A stretch of 23,982 nt of DNA from CAYQCE01 sp964415885 (GCA_964415885.1 CAYQCE010000054.1:1-23982); one strand, 5' to 3'. Positions 7,789 to 15,562 are shown, counted from the stretch's first letter. Numbers and translations: made by a program. The notes: generated by a model from the sequence alone, not told the origin.

Positions 7789-8960
7789 GACTGAGGCGTG
7801 AGCTTCTCTGCCTGATCTGCGGCCGACTCTGACTCAATCTGGCTGCCAATGTCCGCCTTTGGCAGAATCACGGTGAATGTGGTCCCGACATTATCCTCGG
7901 TCTCGTAAGAGATGTCGCCATGGTAACGATCTACGATGTGCTTGCAGGCGAGGAGTCCGAAGCCCTCGCCGTTCTTTCGGCATGAGACTCTGAAATCGAA
8001 TATTTTCGGTCGAATATGCGCAGGGATGCCCCTGCCATTGTCGGTTACAGTGAGTATGCTGGATTTGCCGTCCTCACTGAGACGAGTATTTATCTCTATT
8101 ACAGGATTGTCCGAACAGCCTTCGTTGAGCTCGTCGGCGGCGTTGTTGGCGAGGCTCACGATGATTTGCTGGATCGGTCCCTGATGAGCGCGGATAGGCA
8201 GCGGCTCTGACGCGAGATCTGCGCGGATTTCGATGTCATCAAATCTGTTCTGCGGCTTGAGGAACGCGATCATTTGCTCCACGGTACGGCTGAGGTCGCA
8301 GTATTCGACGCCCGAGTCCCTGACCTTTCCGAACTCCGAGAGACAGTCGGTGAATTTTGATATCTTGACGAGCGTATCGCGCATCAGCTCAGACTTTTCG
8401 AGCAGCTTTTCGGTCTTGTTCGTGTTGAGGAAGAGAGGAATCAACTCGACATTTCCGAGGAGAATCGTGAGGTAGTTGTTAATCTCATGCGCGATTTCGG
8501 CGGCCATTTCACCGCGAGTCAGCATGCGATCCAGACTAACGGCCTCGAACAGCGTTTCAGATTCCGCCCTCGATGCACCACCAAGAACGAGGACATATGC
8601 ATAAGACGAAAACTCCTCGCTCTCCCTTAGCGGCACGAATGAGATGTGTACCTTCGATTTCTTATTCTGGTTTGAGAGCAGGAATTCGCCGTGGTACGGC
8701 TTCTCGTCGATGACCGATTTCCTGAGCCTCTCGAATTGGCCGGGTTCTACGAGTAACTGTAAGTATTGAAGGAGATTGCGGCCCGTAATACTGACACCGT
8801 TGGTGCCGATCTCGGCCATCAGCGATTCGTTTGCATAGACGACGTTGTAGTTGGCATCGGAAACGGCGACGCCCGCCGGGGCGTGCTCAAAAACCGATGA
8901 TACGAACTTCACAACGGATATCAGGGTGGGGGCTTCTCCAATCTTTGGCGTCAGGTTCAT
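7785..8960 (-). CDS. Cytoplasmic PAS-domain sensor histidine kinase (NtrB-like)
   Basis: The 391-residue kinase has no transmembrane segment, so it should sense an internal signal. A PAS domain occupies about 17-130. The dimerisation/phosphoacceptor helix carries EMAAEIAHEINN with His158. The ATP-binding domain has its N box at ANNAADEL (271-278), DNGRGIP at 307-313 and GEGFGL at 331-336. Conserved catalytic residues are present. The arrangement resembles NtrB/AtoS-type kinases, which usually pair with sigma-54 activators. No response regulator is adjacent, so it is an orphan here. The ATG at 8958-8960 is preceded by a modest GGAAA. It runs away from a candidate sigma-54 promoter 510 bases off, a suggestive but unproven link. 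Confidence 0.93.
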   Translation of the reverse strand: MNLTPKIGEAPTLISVVKFVSSVFEHAPAGVAVSDANYNVVYANESLMAEIGTNGVSITGRNLLQYLQLLVEPGQFERLRKSVIDEKPYHGEFLLSNQNKKSKVHISFVPLRESEEFSSYAYVLVLGGASRAESETLFEAVSLDRMLTRGEMAAEIAHEINNYLTILLGNVELIPLFLNTNKTEKLLEKSELMRDTLVKISKFTDCLSEFGKVRDSGVEYCDLSRTVEQMIAFLKPQNRFDDIEIRADLASEPLPIRAHQGPIQQIIVSLANNAADELNEGCSDNPVIEINTRLSEDGKSSILTVTDNGRGIPAHIRPKIFDFRVSCRKNGEGFGLLACKHIVDRYHGDISYETEDNVGTTFTVILPKADIGSQIESESAADQAEKLTPQS

Positions 8961-9093
8961 TGCTGTTTCCAGGCCCGTTGCTGTATGACTCGTTACTGCC
9001 AGTTGTTTCGATCGCTTCTGATACGCACTTCGGGCACAATACCGCGCCCGACGGAACAGTGCTCTGTTATCTTATACTATCGGCAAATCGGTG

Positions 9094-9122
9094 TTGATTA
9101 TGAGCGAGGAGAAGTGTATAGT
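9094..9122 (+). promoter_or_regulatory. Putative sigma-70 promoter in the kinase-mutS2 gap
   Basis: TTGATT (9094-9099) and TATAGT (9117-9122) have a 17-base spacer. Transcription would start near 9129 and run into a stretch holding only a doubtful small reading frame (9169-9330). Confidence 0.4.
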
Positions 9123-9168
9123 ACATATATAGTCTGTGTGATTGAATCAGGCTAAAACCGGTGTCGAG

Positions 9169-9330
9169 ATGAAACTCTGCATTCTGATTGCGGGTTTCGA
9201 CGGTGCGCATCCGGTTGTCTGGAGGCAGTTGCAGAGGCAAGGCGCACTGAGAGAAATTCCAGAATCTGGACACACCGATGCACATAGTGTGAAAAATGGT
9301 GCAACTCGTGTTTCAGTTTGTTACGACTGA
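9169..9330 (+). CDS. Doubtful small ORF, 53 aa
   Basis: The frame starts with ATG and encodes a peptide beginning MKLCILIAGFDGAHP. This opening loosely recalls the N-terminus of alkaline-phosphatase-superfamily phosphodiesterases (MKxLVIGxDGA), but the frame stops after 53 residues and the rest is featureless. There is no convincing ribosome site (GGTGTCGAG upstream). It could be a decayed gene start or chance. The promoter-like pair at 9094-9122 is its only support. Confidence 0.15.
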   Translation: MKLCILIAGFDGAHPVVWRQLQRQGALREIPESGHTDAHSVKNGATRVSVCYD

Positions 9331-9389
9331 GCGCTGAGATACGTATAGAATATGGGGTATTGAAGTGGTTTGGTTGGTGGCGCGGGCTA

Positions 9390-9404
9390 TGTCATGGTCT
9401 GACA
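9390..9404. promoter_or_regulatory. Possible activator-binding palindrome upstream of the sigma-54 promoter
   Basis: TGTCA-TGGTC-TGACA is an exact 5-bp inverted repeat with a 5-bp centre. It is centred about 100 bases before the predicted start near 9496, a usual distance for the upstream sites of sigma-54 enhancer-binding proteins. A single copy of a short palindrome is weak evidence on its own. Confidence 0.3.
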
Positions 9405-9468
9405 ATGACTTGAGTTTGGCCTGATGTTGCCCGTCATGTATCCCTGCCGACTTGAAGTTGTACTTTAG

Positions 9469-9485
9469 GCGGCACGACTCTTGCT
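9469..9485 (+). promoter_or_regulatory. Sigma-54 (RpoN) promoter, -24/-12
   Basis: GCGGCACGACTCTTGCT matches the consensus YTGGCACG-N4-TTGCW with one clear mismatch (C for T before GG). The essential GG (9471-9472) and GC (9483-9484) are ten bases apart, as required. With the C at -12, transcription would begin at about 9493-9497. This coincides with GGGTTGGACA, the 5' arm of a long-range pairing in the RNA described next. Confidence 0.65.
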
Positions 9486-9493
9486 TCATTAAG

Positions 9494-9662
9494 GGTTGGA
9501 CAACAACAACGACAGGGGTACTTGACAAGAGCAAGTACAAAGTTTGGGAGAGGTGTGTGTTGGACGCTGTCCAACCACCTGACGTTAGAGTCGGGCATCC
9601 CCCCTCCGCCTCTCCCAAAAAAATTTGGCCGCGAGATCGAGATGATCTCGCGGTTCCTTTTT
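9494..9662 (+). ncRNA. Candidate structured small RNA, about 165 nt, sigma-54 driven
   Basis: The segment begins where the sigma-54 promoter predicts and ends at an intrinsic terminator. It is dense in exact complementarity. GTACTTG (9518-9524) pairs with CAAGTAC (9532-9538). GTTGGAC (9559-9565) pairs with GTCCAAC (9569-9575). GGGAGAGG (9546-9553) pairs with CCTCTCCC (9609-9616). GGTTGGACA (9494-9502) can pair with TGTCCAACC (9568-9576). An unpaired C-rich stretch, ATCCCCCCTCCG (9597-9608), could bind GGAGG ribosome sites. It matches no tRNA, tmRNA, SRP RNA, 6S RNA or RNase P signature that I can recognise, and no convincing reading frame spans it. The function is unknown; a trans-acting regulatory RNA is the leading idea. 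Exact ends are estimates. Confidence 0.55.
9629..9662. terminator. Bidirectional intrinsic terminator
   Basis: CCGCGAGATC (9629-9638) and GATCTCGCGG (9644-9653) form a perfect 10-bp stem with a 5-base loop. On the plus strand it is followed by TTCCTTTTT, ending the candidate small RNA. On the minus strand the stem is followed by CCAAATTTTTTT (the A run at 9617-9623), placed 29 bases after the mutS2 stop codon. Confidence 0.85.
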
Positions 9663-9681
9663 GGTTGTATTCTCTGCTGAA

Positions 9682-12057
9682 TCAGTCGCGTTTGAGTGTG
9701 ACGACCGTCACGCCGGTGCTGCCCTCGCTGACATAACCAAGACGGAAATCCTCGACGAGGGGATGGGTGGAAAGATATCGATGAAGGCCTGCACGCAGGG
9801 CTCCGGTGCCCTTGCCGTGGAGTATGTAGACGGTTTGCAGATTCGCTATGGATGCTCGATCGAGGAATCGGTCCACGGCGTCTGATGCCTCGTCGACGGT
9901 CATTCCCCGGACCGAAATCTGCGTCGAGACTTCCTCCTCAAATGGAGCATAATTTACTCCCGCCGGGAGAGACGGTTTCTGCGTAGGTTCCTCGAGCTTT
10001 CGCAACATATCGGATTTGACCGAGCTTAGCATGTTACCGATCTGAACCTTCCACGACTTGATTTTCGGTTCTTCCTCGATCAGGTATCCTTCAGTTTGAA
10101 GTGTTTCGACCCAGACTCTGTCCCCCTGTCGCAGCACTTCAGTCGTCGACTTACGTTTCGGCCGCTCTGCGCGTTTTTTCCGCGACTGCTCGATCGTCTT
10201 CTCGATATCGTGCAGCTCCCTGTGTGCGGATTTGACAGACTGCTCATCGGCTCTTTGTTCGCGGATCTGTTTAACGAGATTCTCAAGTTCTCGACGAGTC
10301 TTCTCTACGATGTTCTCCGCTTCGTCCAGGCCCTTCATTTCAAACTCGAGTTCCTGCTCCTTCAGTTTTGCCTCGCGCTTCCGGAGTTCCTTCTTAAGCT
10401 GATCCACGGCTTCTTTCTTCTGCTGCAACGACCTTTGCTGTCGGCGTGAGTTGCGCATTTCGTTTTCGAGTTTTTCTATCAGATTCGACAGGCTCCGCTC
10501 ATGCGTACCGACGAGTTTGTTTGCAGTCTGAATAACCTTGTCCGGCATACCGAGGCGTTTTGCGATATCCACTGCGTAACTCGATCCGGGAATCCCGACT
10601 GTGAAACGGTAGGTCGGCTGAAGAGTCTCGTGATCGAACTGCAGCGATGCGTTCTCGACGCGCGGATATTTTTCCGGGAGCGTTTTCAGGGCCGAATAGT
10701 GCGTGGTGACGAGTGCTAAGGCGCCGTGCTCGACGATATAGGCTATAATCGCCTCGCCGAGTGCCGCACCCTCTTTCGGGTCCGTGCCGGCGCCGATCTC
10801 ATCGAGAAGCACCAGCGTATGAGAGTCGAGCGATTCGAGTGCGTTTATGATTCGCTTCAAGTGTGACGAGAATGTCGACAACGACAGCTCGATCGATTGT
10901 TCATCTCCGATATCAGCAAACACGCGGTTAACGGTGCCGATTTCGGAGTCTTTTGAAGCGGGGATGTGCAGTCCGGAGCGCGCCATCAGAATCAGGAGGC
11001 CGAGCGTCTTGAGCGCGACTGTTTTCCCGCCTGTGTTGGGTCCTGTAACGACAAGGGCATTATGTTTGCCGCCGAGTGAAACCGATAGCGGGATAACATC
11101 GGTTGCCTTCACAACCTGCCTGAGGAGCAGAGGATGGCGGGCCTTCATCAGTTTCACTCGTGTCTGATCCACGATAGCCGGGCGGTCGCAGTCGAGTTCG
11201 ATAGAGAATAGGCCGCGAGCGTGAACAAAATCCACTTCTCCAATCACGCTGTAGTTCGAGCGGAGTTCGTCGAGGTTCTTGCGGATAGTGTCCGATATCT
11301 CGATAAGTATTCGCTCGATTTCCTGCTCCTCGAGTTTGTCGAGCTCGCGCAGCCGGTTATTCAGCTCGACGGTTTCCATCGGTTCGACGAAAAGCGTAGC
11401 GCCTGATTTGGAGCGATCGTGCACGACGCCCGAGCGCGCGTACATATCACTTTCGGCTACCGGAATGACATATCGGCCATCTCTCATTGTGACGACATCG
11501 TCCTGTCGTGTACCGACCCTCGGTCTGGATCGAATTATCTGCTCGAGCTTGCTCAGGACCTTGCTCTGAGTCGAGCCGAGTTCGATACGTATCCGACGGA
11601 GCTCCGGCGATGCGGAGTCCTTGATCTCGCCGGACCTGTCGACCGCATTTTCAATTGCCGAAGTTATCTCGGGGAATAGCTCCAGATCGTCGACCAGTGC
11701 AGACAGGAGCGGATACTTGTTGCGCTTGTTTTTGATGTACCGTTTCAGCTTCGCGCATACCTCGAGGAATACAGCGACTTTCAGGAGGCTCTCCGGTTCG
11801 AGGAACGTACCCTCAGCCGCCACTCGATCGAGTATGCGATCGGTGTCGTCGATTCGCTGTAACGGAAACGGCTCTTCGAATTTCAGGATTTCGACAAGCT
11901 CTGTCGTCTCGTCCAGTCTTCGATTCGCTTCCGAATTAGCTACCAATGGGGTGATCCTGAGACAACGCTCTTTACCGAGTGGTGTTAGCGTCTTTCCGCT
12001 CAGGATTGTGCGAATCTTGTCGAATTCGAGTATTTCGAAGCTGTTGTTTTCCGGCAT
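9682..12057 (-). CDS. mutS2: MutS2 family ATPase with C-terminal Smr domain
   Basis: MutS2 proteins act on branched DNA to limit recombination, and some rescue collided ribosomes. The 791-residue protein has the MutS core and clamp region. Its ATPase has Walker A GPNTGGKT at 339-346, the signature SLSTFSSHL and Walker B LVLLDEIGAGTDP. A long charged coiled coil follows (about 515-640), then a KOW-like strand segment (QGDRVWVETLQTEGYL) and the Smr domain (about 718-791). The Smr HGKGTG motif is intact. The usual LDLR motif before it reads ISVR, which may affect nuclease activity. The ATG has AAAGGA upstream. Transcription ends at the shared hairpin at 9629-9653. No neighbour on this strand belongs to the same unit. 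Confidence 0.97.
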   Translation of the reverse strand: MPENNSFEILEFDKIRTILSGKTLTPLGKERCLRITPLVANSEANRRLDETTELVEILKFEEPFPLQRIDDTDRILDRVAAEGTFLEPESLLKVAVFLEVCAKLKRYIKNKRNKYPLLSALVDDLELFPEITSAIENAVDRSGEIKDSASPELRRIRIELGSTQSKVLSKLEQIIRSRPRVGTRQDDVVTMRDGRYVIPVAESDMYARSGVVHDRSKSGATLFVEPMETVELNNRLRELDKLEEQEIERILIEISDTIRKNLDELRSNYSVIGEVDFVHARGLFSIELDCDRPAIVDQTRVKLMKARHPLLLRQVVKATDVIPLSVSLGGKHNALVVTGPNTGGKTVALKTLGLLILMARSGLHIPASKDSEIGTVNRVFADIGDEQSIELSLSTFSSHLKRIINALESLDSHTLVLLDEIGAGTDPKEGAALGEAIIAYIVEHGALALVTTHYSALKTLPEKYPRVENASLQFDHETLQPTYRFTVGIPGSSYAVDIAKRLGMPDKVIQTANKLVGTHERSLSNLIEKLENEMRNSRRQQRSLQQKKEAVDQLKKELRKREAKLKEQELEFEMKGLDEAENIVEKTRRELENLVKQIREQRADEQSVKSAHRELHDIEKTIEQSRKKRAERPKRKSTTEVLRQGDRVWVETLQTEGYLIEEEPKIKSWKVQIGNMLSSVKSDMLRKLEEPTQKPSLPAGVNYAPFEEEVSTQISVRGMTVDEASDAVDRFLDRASIANLQTVYILHGKGTGALRAGLHRYLSTHPLVEDFRLGYVSEGSTGVTVVTLKRD

Positions 12058-12078
12058 AGCAATTCCTTTGACCCCGGC

Positions 12079-12106
12079 AAGATATCAGAAGTTGCATCTA
12101 ATTCAA
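12079..12106 (-). promoter_or_regulatory. Putative sigma-70 promoter of mutS2
   Basis: On the minus strand, TTGAAT (12106-12101) and TATCTT (12084-12079) have a 16-base spacer. The predicted start is near 12072, about 15 bases before the ATG. Confidence 0.45.
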
Positions 12107-12223
12107 GCGGATTTCAGGTGCTTTCCATCATAAATGGACACCCATGTCCGAAAAAGCCGTGTCCGCTGCCGAACCGGCTGGAACCAAGTCTTTTATGGCG
12201 GTTAAAACTTGTAAGGTTTAGCC

Positions 12224-12251
12224 TTGACAGGGTATGTGTTTTATGTATTTT
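12224..12251 (+). promoter_or_regulatory. Sigma-70 promoter of rplU
   Basis: A perfect TTGACA (12224-12229) is followed after 16 bases by TATTTT (12246-12251). Transcription would begin near 12258 and give a leader of about 40 bases. It may drive the whole rplU-bamA-skp-lpxD run. Confidence 0.6.
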
Positions 12252-12297
12252 CTCTCTTTAATCAAAGGCTGTTTCTGGCTTTTCCAAGGAGTAATTG

Positions 12298-12609
12298 ATG
12301 TACGCTATATTCGAAACCGGTAACGTCCAGTTTCGTGCTGAAGAGGGAGACGTTCTCCGTATTCCCAGAGTCAAGGCCGAGGCGGGTGACAAGCTGACAT
12401 TCGACAGGGTTCTTCTTGTGGGGGGGGATGATGACACGAAGATCGGTACCCCGCACGTGGACGGAGCAAGCATTGAGGCGGAAGTCCTGAAGAACGGACT
12501 CGGTGACAAGGTCGATGTCTTCAAAATGAAGCGACGTGCCACGTACAGATTGCATCGCGGTCACCGGCAGCAGTTTACCGAAGTTAAGATCGACAAAATC
12601 AACGCATGA
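12298..12609 (+). CDS. rplU: 50S ribosomal protein L21
   Basis: L21 binds 23S rRNA in the large subunit. The 103-residue product has the family start MYAIFETGNVQFR (usual GGKQYR is replaced by GNVQFR), the EEGD segment, FDRVLLVGG and the basic C-terminal MKRRATYRLHRGHRQ. Length is normal. AAGGAG at 12286-12291 lies six bases before the ATG; an in-frame TTG just before it is not needed. In most bacteria rplU is followed by rpmA (L27) and often obg. Here bamA starts within about ten bases and neither gene is present in the window. A shared promoter upstream suggests co-transcription with bamA. Confidence 0.95.
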   Translation: MYAIFETGNVQFRAEEGDVLRIPRVKAEAGDKLTFDRVLLVGGDDDTKIGTPHVDGASIEAEVLKNGLGDKVDVFKMKRRATYRLHRGHRQQFTEVKIDKINA

Positions 12610-12619
12610 GGTGATTATC

Positions 12620-14947
12620 TTGCCTCTTAGCAGAACCGACTCACGGATGAAGCGAGTTCGGCTACGATTTCTCCTGATTGCGCTCGTTGTGCTGTTCATG
12701 GCTGCATCGGCGAGATCTCAGGAGTTCTCGCAGGAGTACACGGTCTCGGATGTCAAGGTTGAGGGCGCTACGAGTGTAGACCAGACGCTCGTTTTGAGCG
12801 TTGCCGATATTCCGGTCGGATCTGTCTTAACATCGACTGCGACGCAGGATGCAATCAAGAGCATCTACGGGCTCGGGTTATTCGAGGATATTGTCATCGA
12901 GGGTGACGTGAGTGGCGGCGAAGTTGCACTCACTATTGTTGTCAAGGAGTATCCCCGTCTCCGTGACATAATCTTCGAGGGGAACGATCATTACGATGAT
13001 GACGATCTCGACGATCTGATACCGATTCGCGCAGGCCAGGTGGTTACTCCGAACAACCTGCAAAACAGCAACAATGCAATCCTCGAGAAGTATCGCGAGG
13101 ACGGCTACTTTCTCGCCGAGGTGAACGCAAGGCTCGATCGCACGGAAGACGGCGCGCGGGCGGACGCCGTGTTCAACATCGATGAGAAAGATAAGGTGAA
13201 GATCAAGACGATCGAGTTTGTCGGAAACGAGGCGTTCGACGATGGCGACCTGCGTGGAAAGATGTCGAACAAGCCGAAGAGCCTTTTCCGCTCCGGAAAC
13301 TTCAGCCGCAAGGAGTACGCCGAAGACAAAGAGAAGATCATCGAACACTATAACAAGAATGGCTATGTCGACGCCTACATCGTCCGCGACTCTCTTATAC
13401 TGCTCGAAAACAGGGAGCGCCTCCATATCAAGATATGGGTCAGCGAAGGACAGAGATATAGATTTGGAGAGTCCAGCTTTACCGGTAATGAGCTGTACTC
13501 TGATGCGCGTCTCGGGTCGGCTCTGAAGTTTGAAGAGGGGGATGTTTACAATCGCGAAAAGTATGAGGAGTCTGTGGGTGAGCTCTATACGATGTATCAG
13601 GAAGAGGGCTACATCCACGCCCGCATATTCGATAACATCGCCACGAGAGACTCAACTGTCGATGTTACATTCGAGGTCTCTGAGGGGGTTCCGGCGCGGG
13701 TCAACTTGATAAGGATCGAGGGCAATACCAAGACGAAAGAGAAGGTCATTCGCAGAGAGCTGTTCAGCTCGCCGGGGATGAAATTCAGAAGGTCGATACT
13801 GGTTCGCTCGGTTCGAAATGTGATGCTCCTTAACTATTTCGAGAACGTCGAGCCGGACTTCAACATACTCGAGAATGGCGATGTCGACTTGATCCTGCGT
13901 GTCAAGGAGAAGCCCACGGGGCAGTTCAATGTCGGTGCGGGCTACTCGGAGCAGGACAAGTTGGTCGGTACAATCGGTCTCGGGATTCCGAATTTCAGAG
14001 GCAATGGCCAGACAGTAAATCTGCAGCTCGAGTTCGGCGGTCGCCGAAACTCGTTCTCACTCGGATTCACCGAGCCGTGGTTCCTCGACACTCCCACCTC
14101 GTTTGGAATCGATTTCTACACGCTTAACCGTGAATGGTATGATGATTTCACGGAGGGACGTAGAGGAACGAGTATCAGACTCGGCAGACGGTTGAAGTGG
14201 CCGGACGACTATTTCACGGTCTACTGGAGCTATCGGATTGAGGATGTAAGGTACGTCGAGTTCGCGGCTGATTATCCGACGGTCGAGCAGGATCCCGCCA
14301 GCCTCAGGCGATACAGTGAGGATTGGTTGAGGACATCATCGACATCGGTAACAGTCGTACGCGATTCACGAGACCTTCCTCAGTTTGCGACTCGCGGATC
14401 GGTGCTTCGACTGCGCGGCGAATACTCCGGCGGCCTGATCGGTGGTGACTGGAGATACAACAAGTACGAGATTCAGCTCTCGAAGTTCGTTCCACTGGTC
14501 TGGAAGTTTGTTCTGGCGGGGAAGGCGCGCTATGGTGTCGTATTCGCGCCCGAGGGTGATGACAAGGTGCCTTACTCGGAGAGATTCTCCCCGGGCGGAA
14601 CCAACCCTGATGGCTTCATCCGAGGCTATGACGACGGCAGCGTGACTCCGAGGACTGTGACCGGGTCATATCTGCGTGGCCGATCGATGGCGGTGTATAA
14701 CCTGGAGCTTCAGGTTCCGATTGTTGAGCAGCAGATTTACGGTTTGCTTCTGGCGGACGCGGGCAACTCATGGCTGACACCGGCTGATATTCGACCATTC
14801 GATCCCGGTTCGATGTACGGTTCCTATGGCATCGGGTTCAGGCTCGTGGTGCCGGCTGTCGGCATCATCGGTTTCGATTTTGCGAGAGGAATTAGTTCGG
14901 TTGACAAGGGCTGGAAGCCACATTTCCAGATTGGAACCACATTTTAG
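12620..14947 (+). CDS. bamA: Outer membrane protein assembly factor BamA
   Basis: BamA is the central component of the machine that folds beta-barrel proteins into the outer membrane. The product has a Sec signal peptide ending near SARSQ, five POTRA repeats (from YTVSDVKVEGATSVDQ to about residue 400) and a C-terminal 16-strand barrel with the conserved VRDSRD and GIGFRLVVP segments. I place the start at TTG 12620 because GAGGTGAT (12608-12615) is an exact complement of the 16S 3' end, with about five bases to the codon. ATG 12647 gives a more ordinary signal peptide but has no ribosome site. The order bamA-skp-lpxD is the same as in proteobacteria. Confidence 0.95.
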   Translation: MPLSRTDSRMKRVRLRFLLIALVVLFMAASARSQEFSQEYTVSDVKVEGATSVDQTLVLSVADIPVGSVLTSTATQDAIKSIYGLGLFEDIVIEGDVSGGEVALTIVVKEYPRLRDIIFEGNDHYDDDDLDDLIPIRAGQVVTPNNLQNSNNAILEKYREDGYFLAEVNARLDRTEDGARADAVFNIDEKDKVKIKTIEFVGNEAFDDGDLRGKMSNKPKSLFRSGNFSRKEYAEDKEKIIEHYNKNGYVDAYIVRDSLILLENRERLHIKIWVSEGQRYRFGESSFTGNELYSDARLGSALKFEEGDVYNREKYEESVGELYTMYQEEGYIHARIFDNIATRDSTVDVTFEVSEGVPARVNLIRIEGNTKTKEKVIRRELFSSPGMKFRRSILVRSVRNVMLLNYFENVEPDFNILENGDVDLILRVKEKPTGQFNVGAGYSEQDKLVGTIGLGIPNFRGNGQTVNLQLEFGGRRNSFSLGFTEPWFLDTPTSFGIDFYTLNREWYDDFTEGRRGTSIRLGRRLKWPDDYFTVYWSYRIEDVRYVEFAADYPTVEQDPASLRRYSEDWLRTSSTSVTVVRDSRDLPQFATRGSVLRLRGEYSGGLIGGDWRYNKYEIQLSKFVPLVWKFVLAGKARYGVVFAPEGDDKVPYSERFSPGGTNPDGFIRGYDDGSVTPRTVTGSYLRGRSMAVYNLELQVPIVEQQIYGLLLADAGNSWLTPADIRPFDPGSMYGSYGIGFRLVVPAVGIIGFDFARGISSVDKGWKPHFQIGTTF

Positions 14948-14961
14948 CGGACAAGTATAAT
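14931..14961 (+). promoter_or_regulatory. Possible internal promoter before skp
   Basis: A perfect TATAAT (14956-14961) lies 19 bases after TTGGAA (14931-14936) at the end of bamA. The spacer is long, so activity is uncertain. Confidence 0.3.
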
Positions 14962-15014
14962 TCGAGCAATACTACTCGTGTCATTACAGCATTACCAAGA
15001 GGAGATGTAAGCAA

Positions 15015-15557
15015 ATGATAACAGGTTTTCGCGGCAAGATAATGATGTTCATACTCGGTGCGATGTTTCTCCTGCCACTCGCATCCGATCTCTGTGCCCA
15101 GGAAGGCAAGATAGTCTACATCGATTCCTACAGGATCCGTCAGGAGTATAAGGAATTCCTGGAGGCACAGGAAGTCTTCAACGAGGAGATCGACGAATGG
15201 AACCAGGAAGGGCTTATGATGCAGAGTGAGGTCGACTCTCTGCAGCGGGCTCTCGAGAAGCAGAGACTCATTCTGAGCCCTGCGAAGCTAAAGGAGAAGG
15301 AAGATCTTATCGAGACGAAGAAGGCTGCGCTGCAAAAATTCACAAACGATGTTTTCGGGCCGAACGGCAAGGCGGAGCAGCGCAACGAGGCGCTTACCAA
15401 GCCTTTGCTCGACAGGATCACCAATGTTCTGGAGAAGATTGCCATCGAGAACAACTACTCGTTCGTGCTCGATGCAGTAAACGGCAACATAGCCTATGCC
15501 AGGAAGAATCTCGATATCACCGATCAGGTACTCGAGGAACTTCAGGAGATCCAGTAA
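15015..15557 (+). CDS. skp: Skp/OmpH family periplasmic chaperone
   Basis: Skp-type chaperones hold unfolded outer-membrane proteins in the periplasm before delivery to BamA. The 180-residue protein has a signal peptide ending near LCAQ (residue 29). A short strand IVYIDSYRI follows, then a long charged coiled coil (about 50-125), then a C-terminal strand region (NNYSFVLDAVNGNIAYA) typical of the OmpH family, with good length agreement. GGAG at 15001-15004 gives a somewhat long spacing of ten to the ATG. It lies 67 bases after bamA and five before lpxD, which supports its role. Sequence identity among Skp proteins is low, so the call rests on architecture and position. Confidence 0.88.
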   Translation: MITGFRGKIMMFILGAMFLLPLASDLCAQEGKIVYIDSYRIRQEYKEFLEAQEVFNEEIDEWNQEGLMMQSEVDSLQRALEKQRLILSPAKLKEKEDLIETKKAALQKFTNDVFGPNGKAEQRNEALTKPLLDRITNVLEKIAIENNYSFVLDAVNGNIAYARKNLDITDQVLEELQEIQ

Positions 15558-15562
15558 GACAG

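Noticed and set aside
9522..9550. TTGACA as a sigma-70 -35 element
   Set aside because: No -10-like sequence occurs at 16-18 bases; the hexamer is part of the GTACTTG hairpin.
9546..9616. tRNA gene (71 nt closed by an 8-bp stem)
   Set aside because: There is no T-loop GTTCRA, no D-arm and no anticodon stem in the right places.
9452..9736. 94-codon plus-strand frame over the candidate RNA
   Set aside because: It runs through the sigma-54 promoter, the terminator hairpin and the end of mutS2. It has no ribosome site and no family resemblance.
12658..12700. ATG 12647 as the only start of bamA
   Set aside because: It is kept as an alternative only. It has no ribosome site, while TTG 12620 has an exact complement to the 16S 3' end at good spacing.
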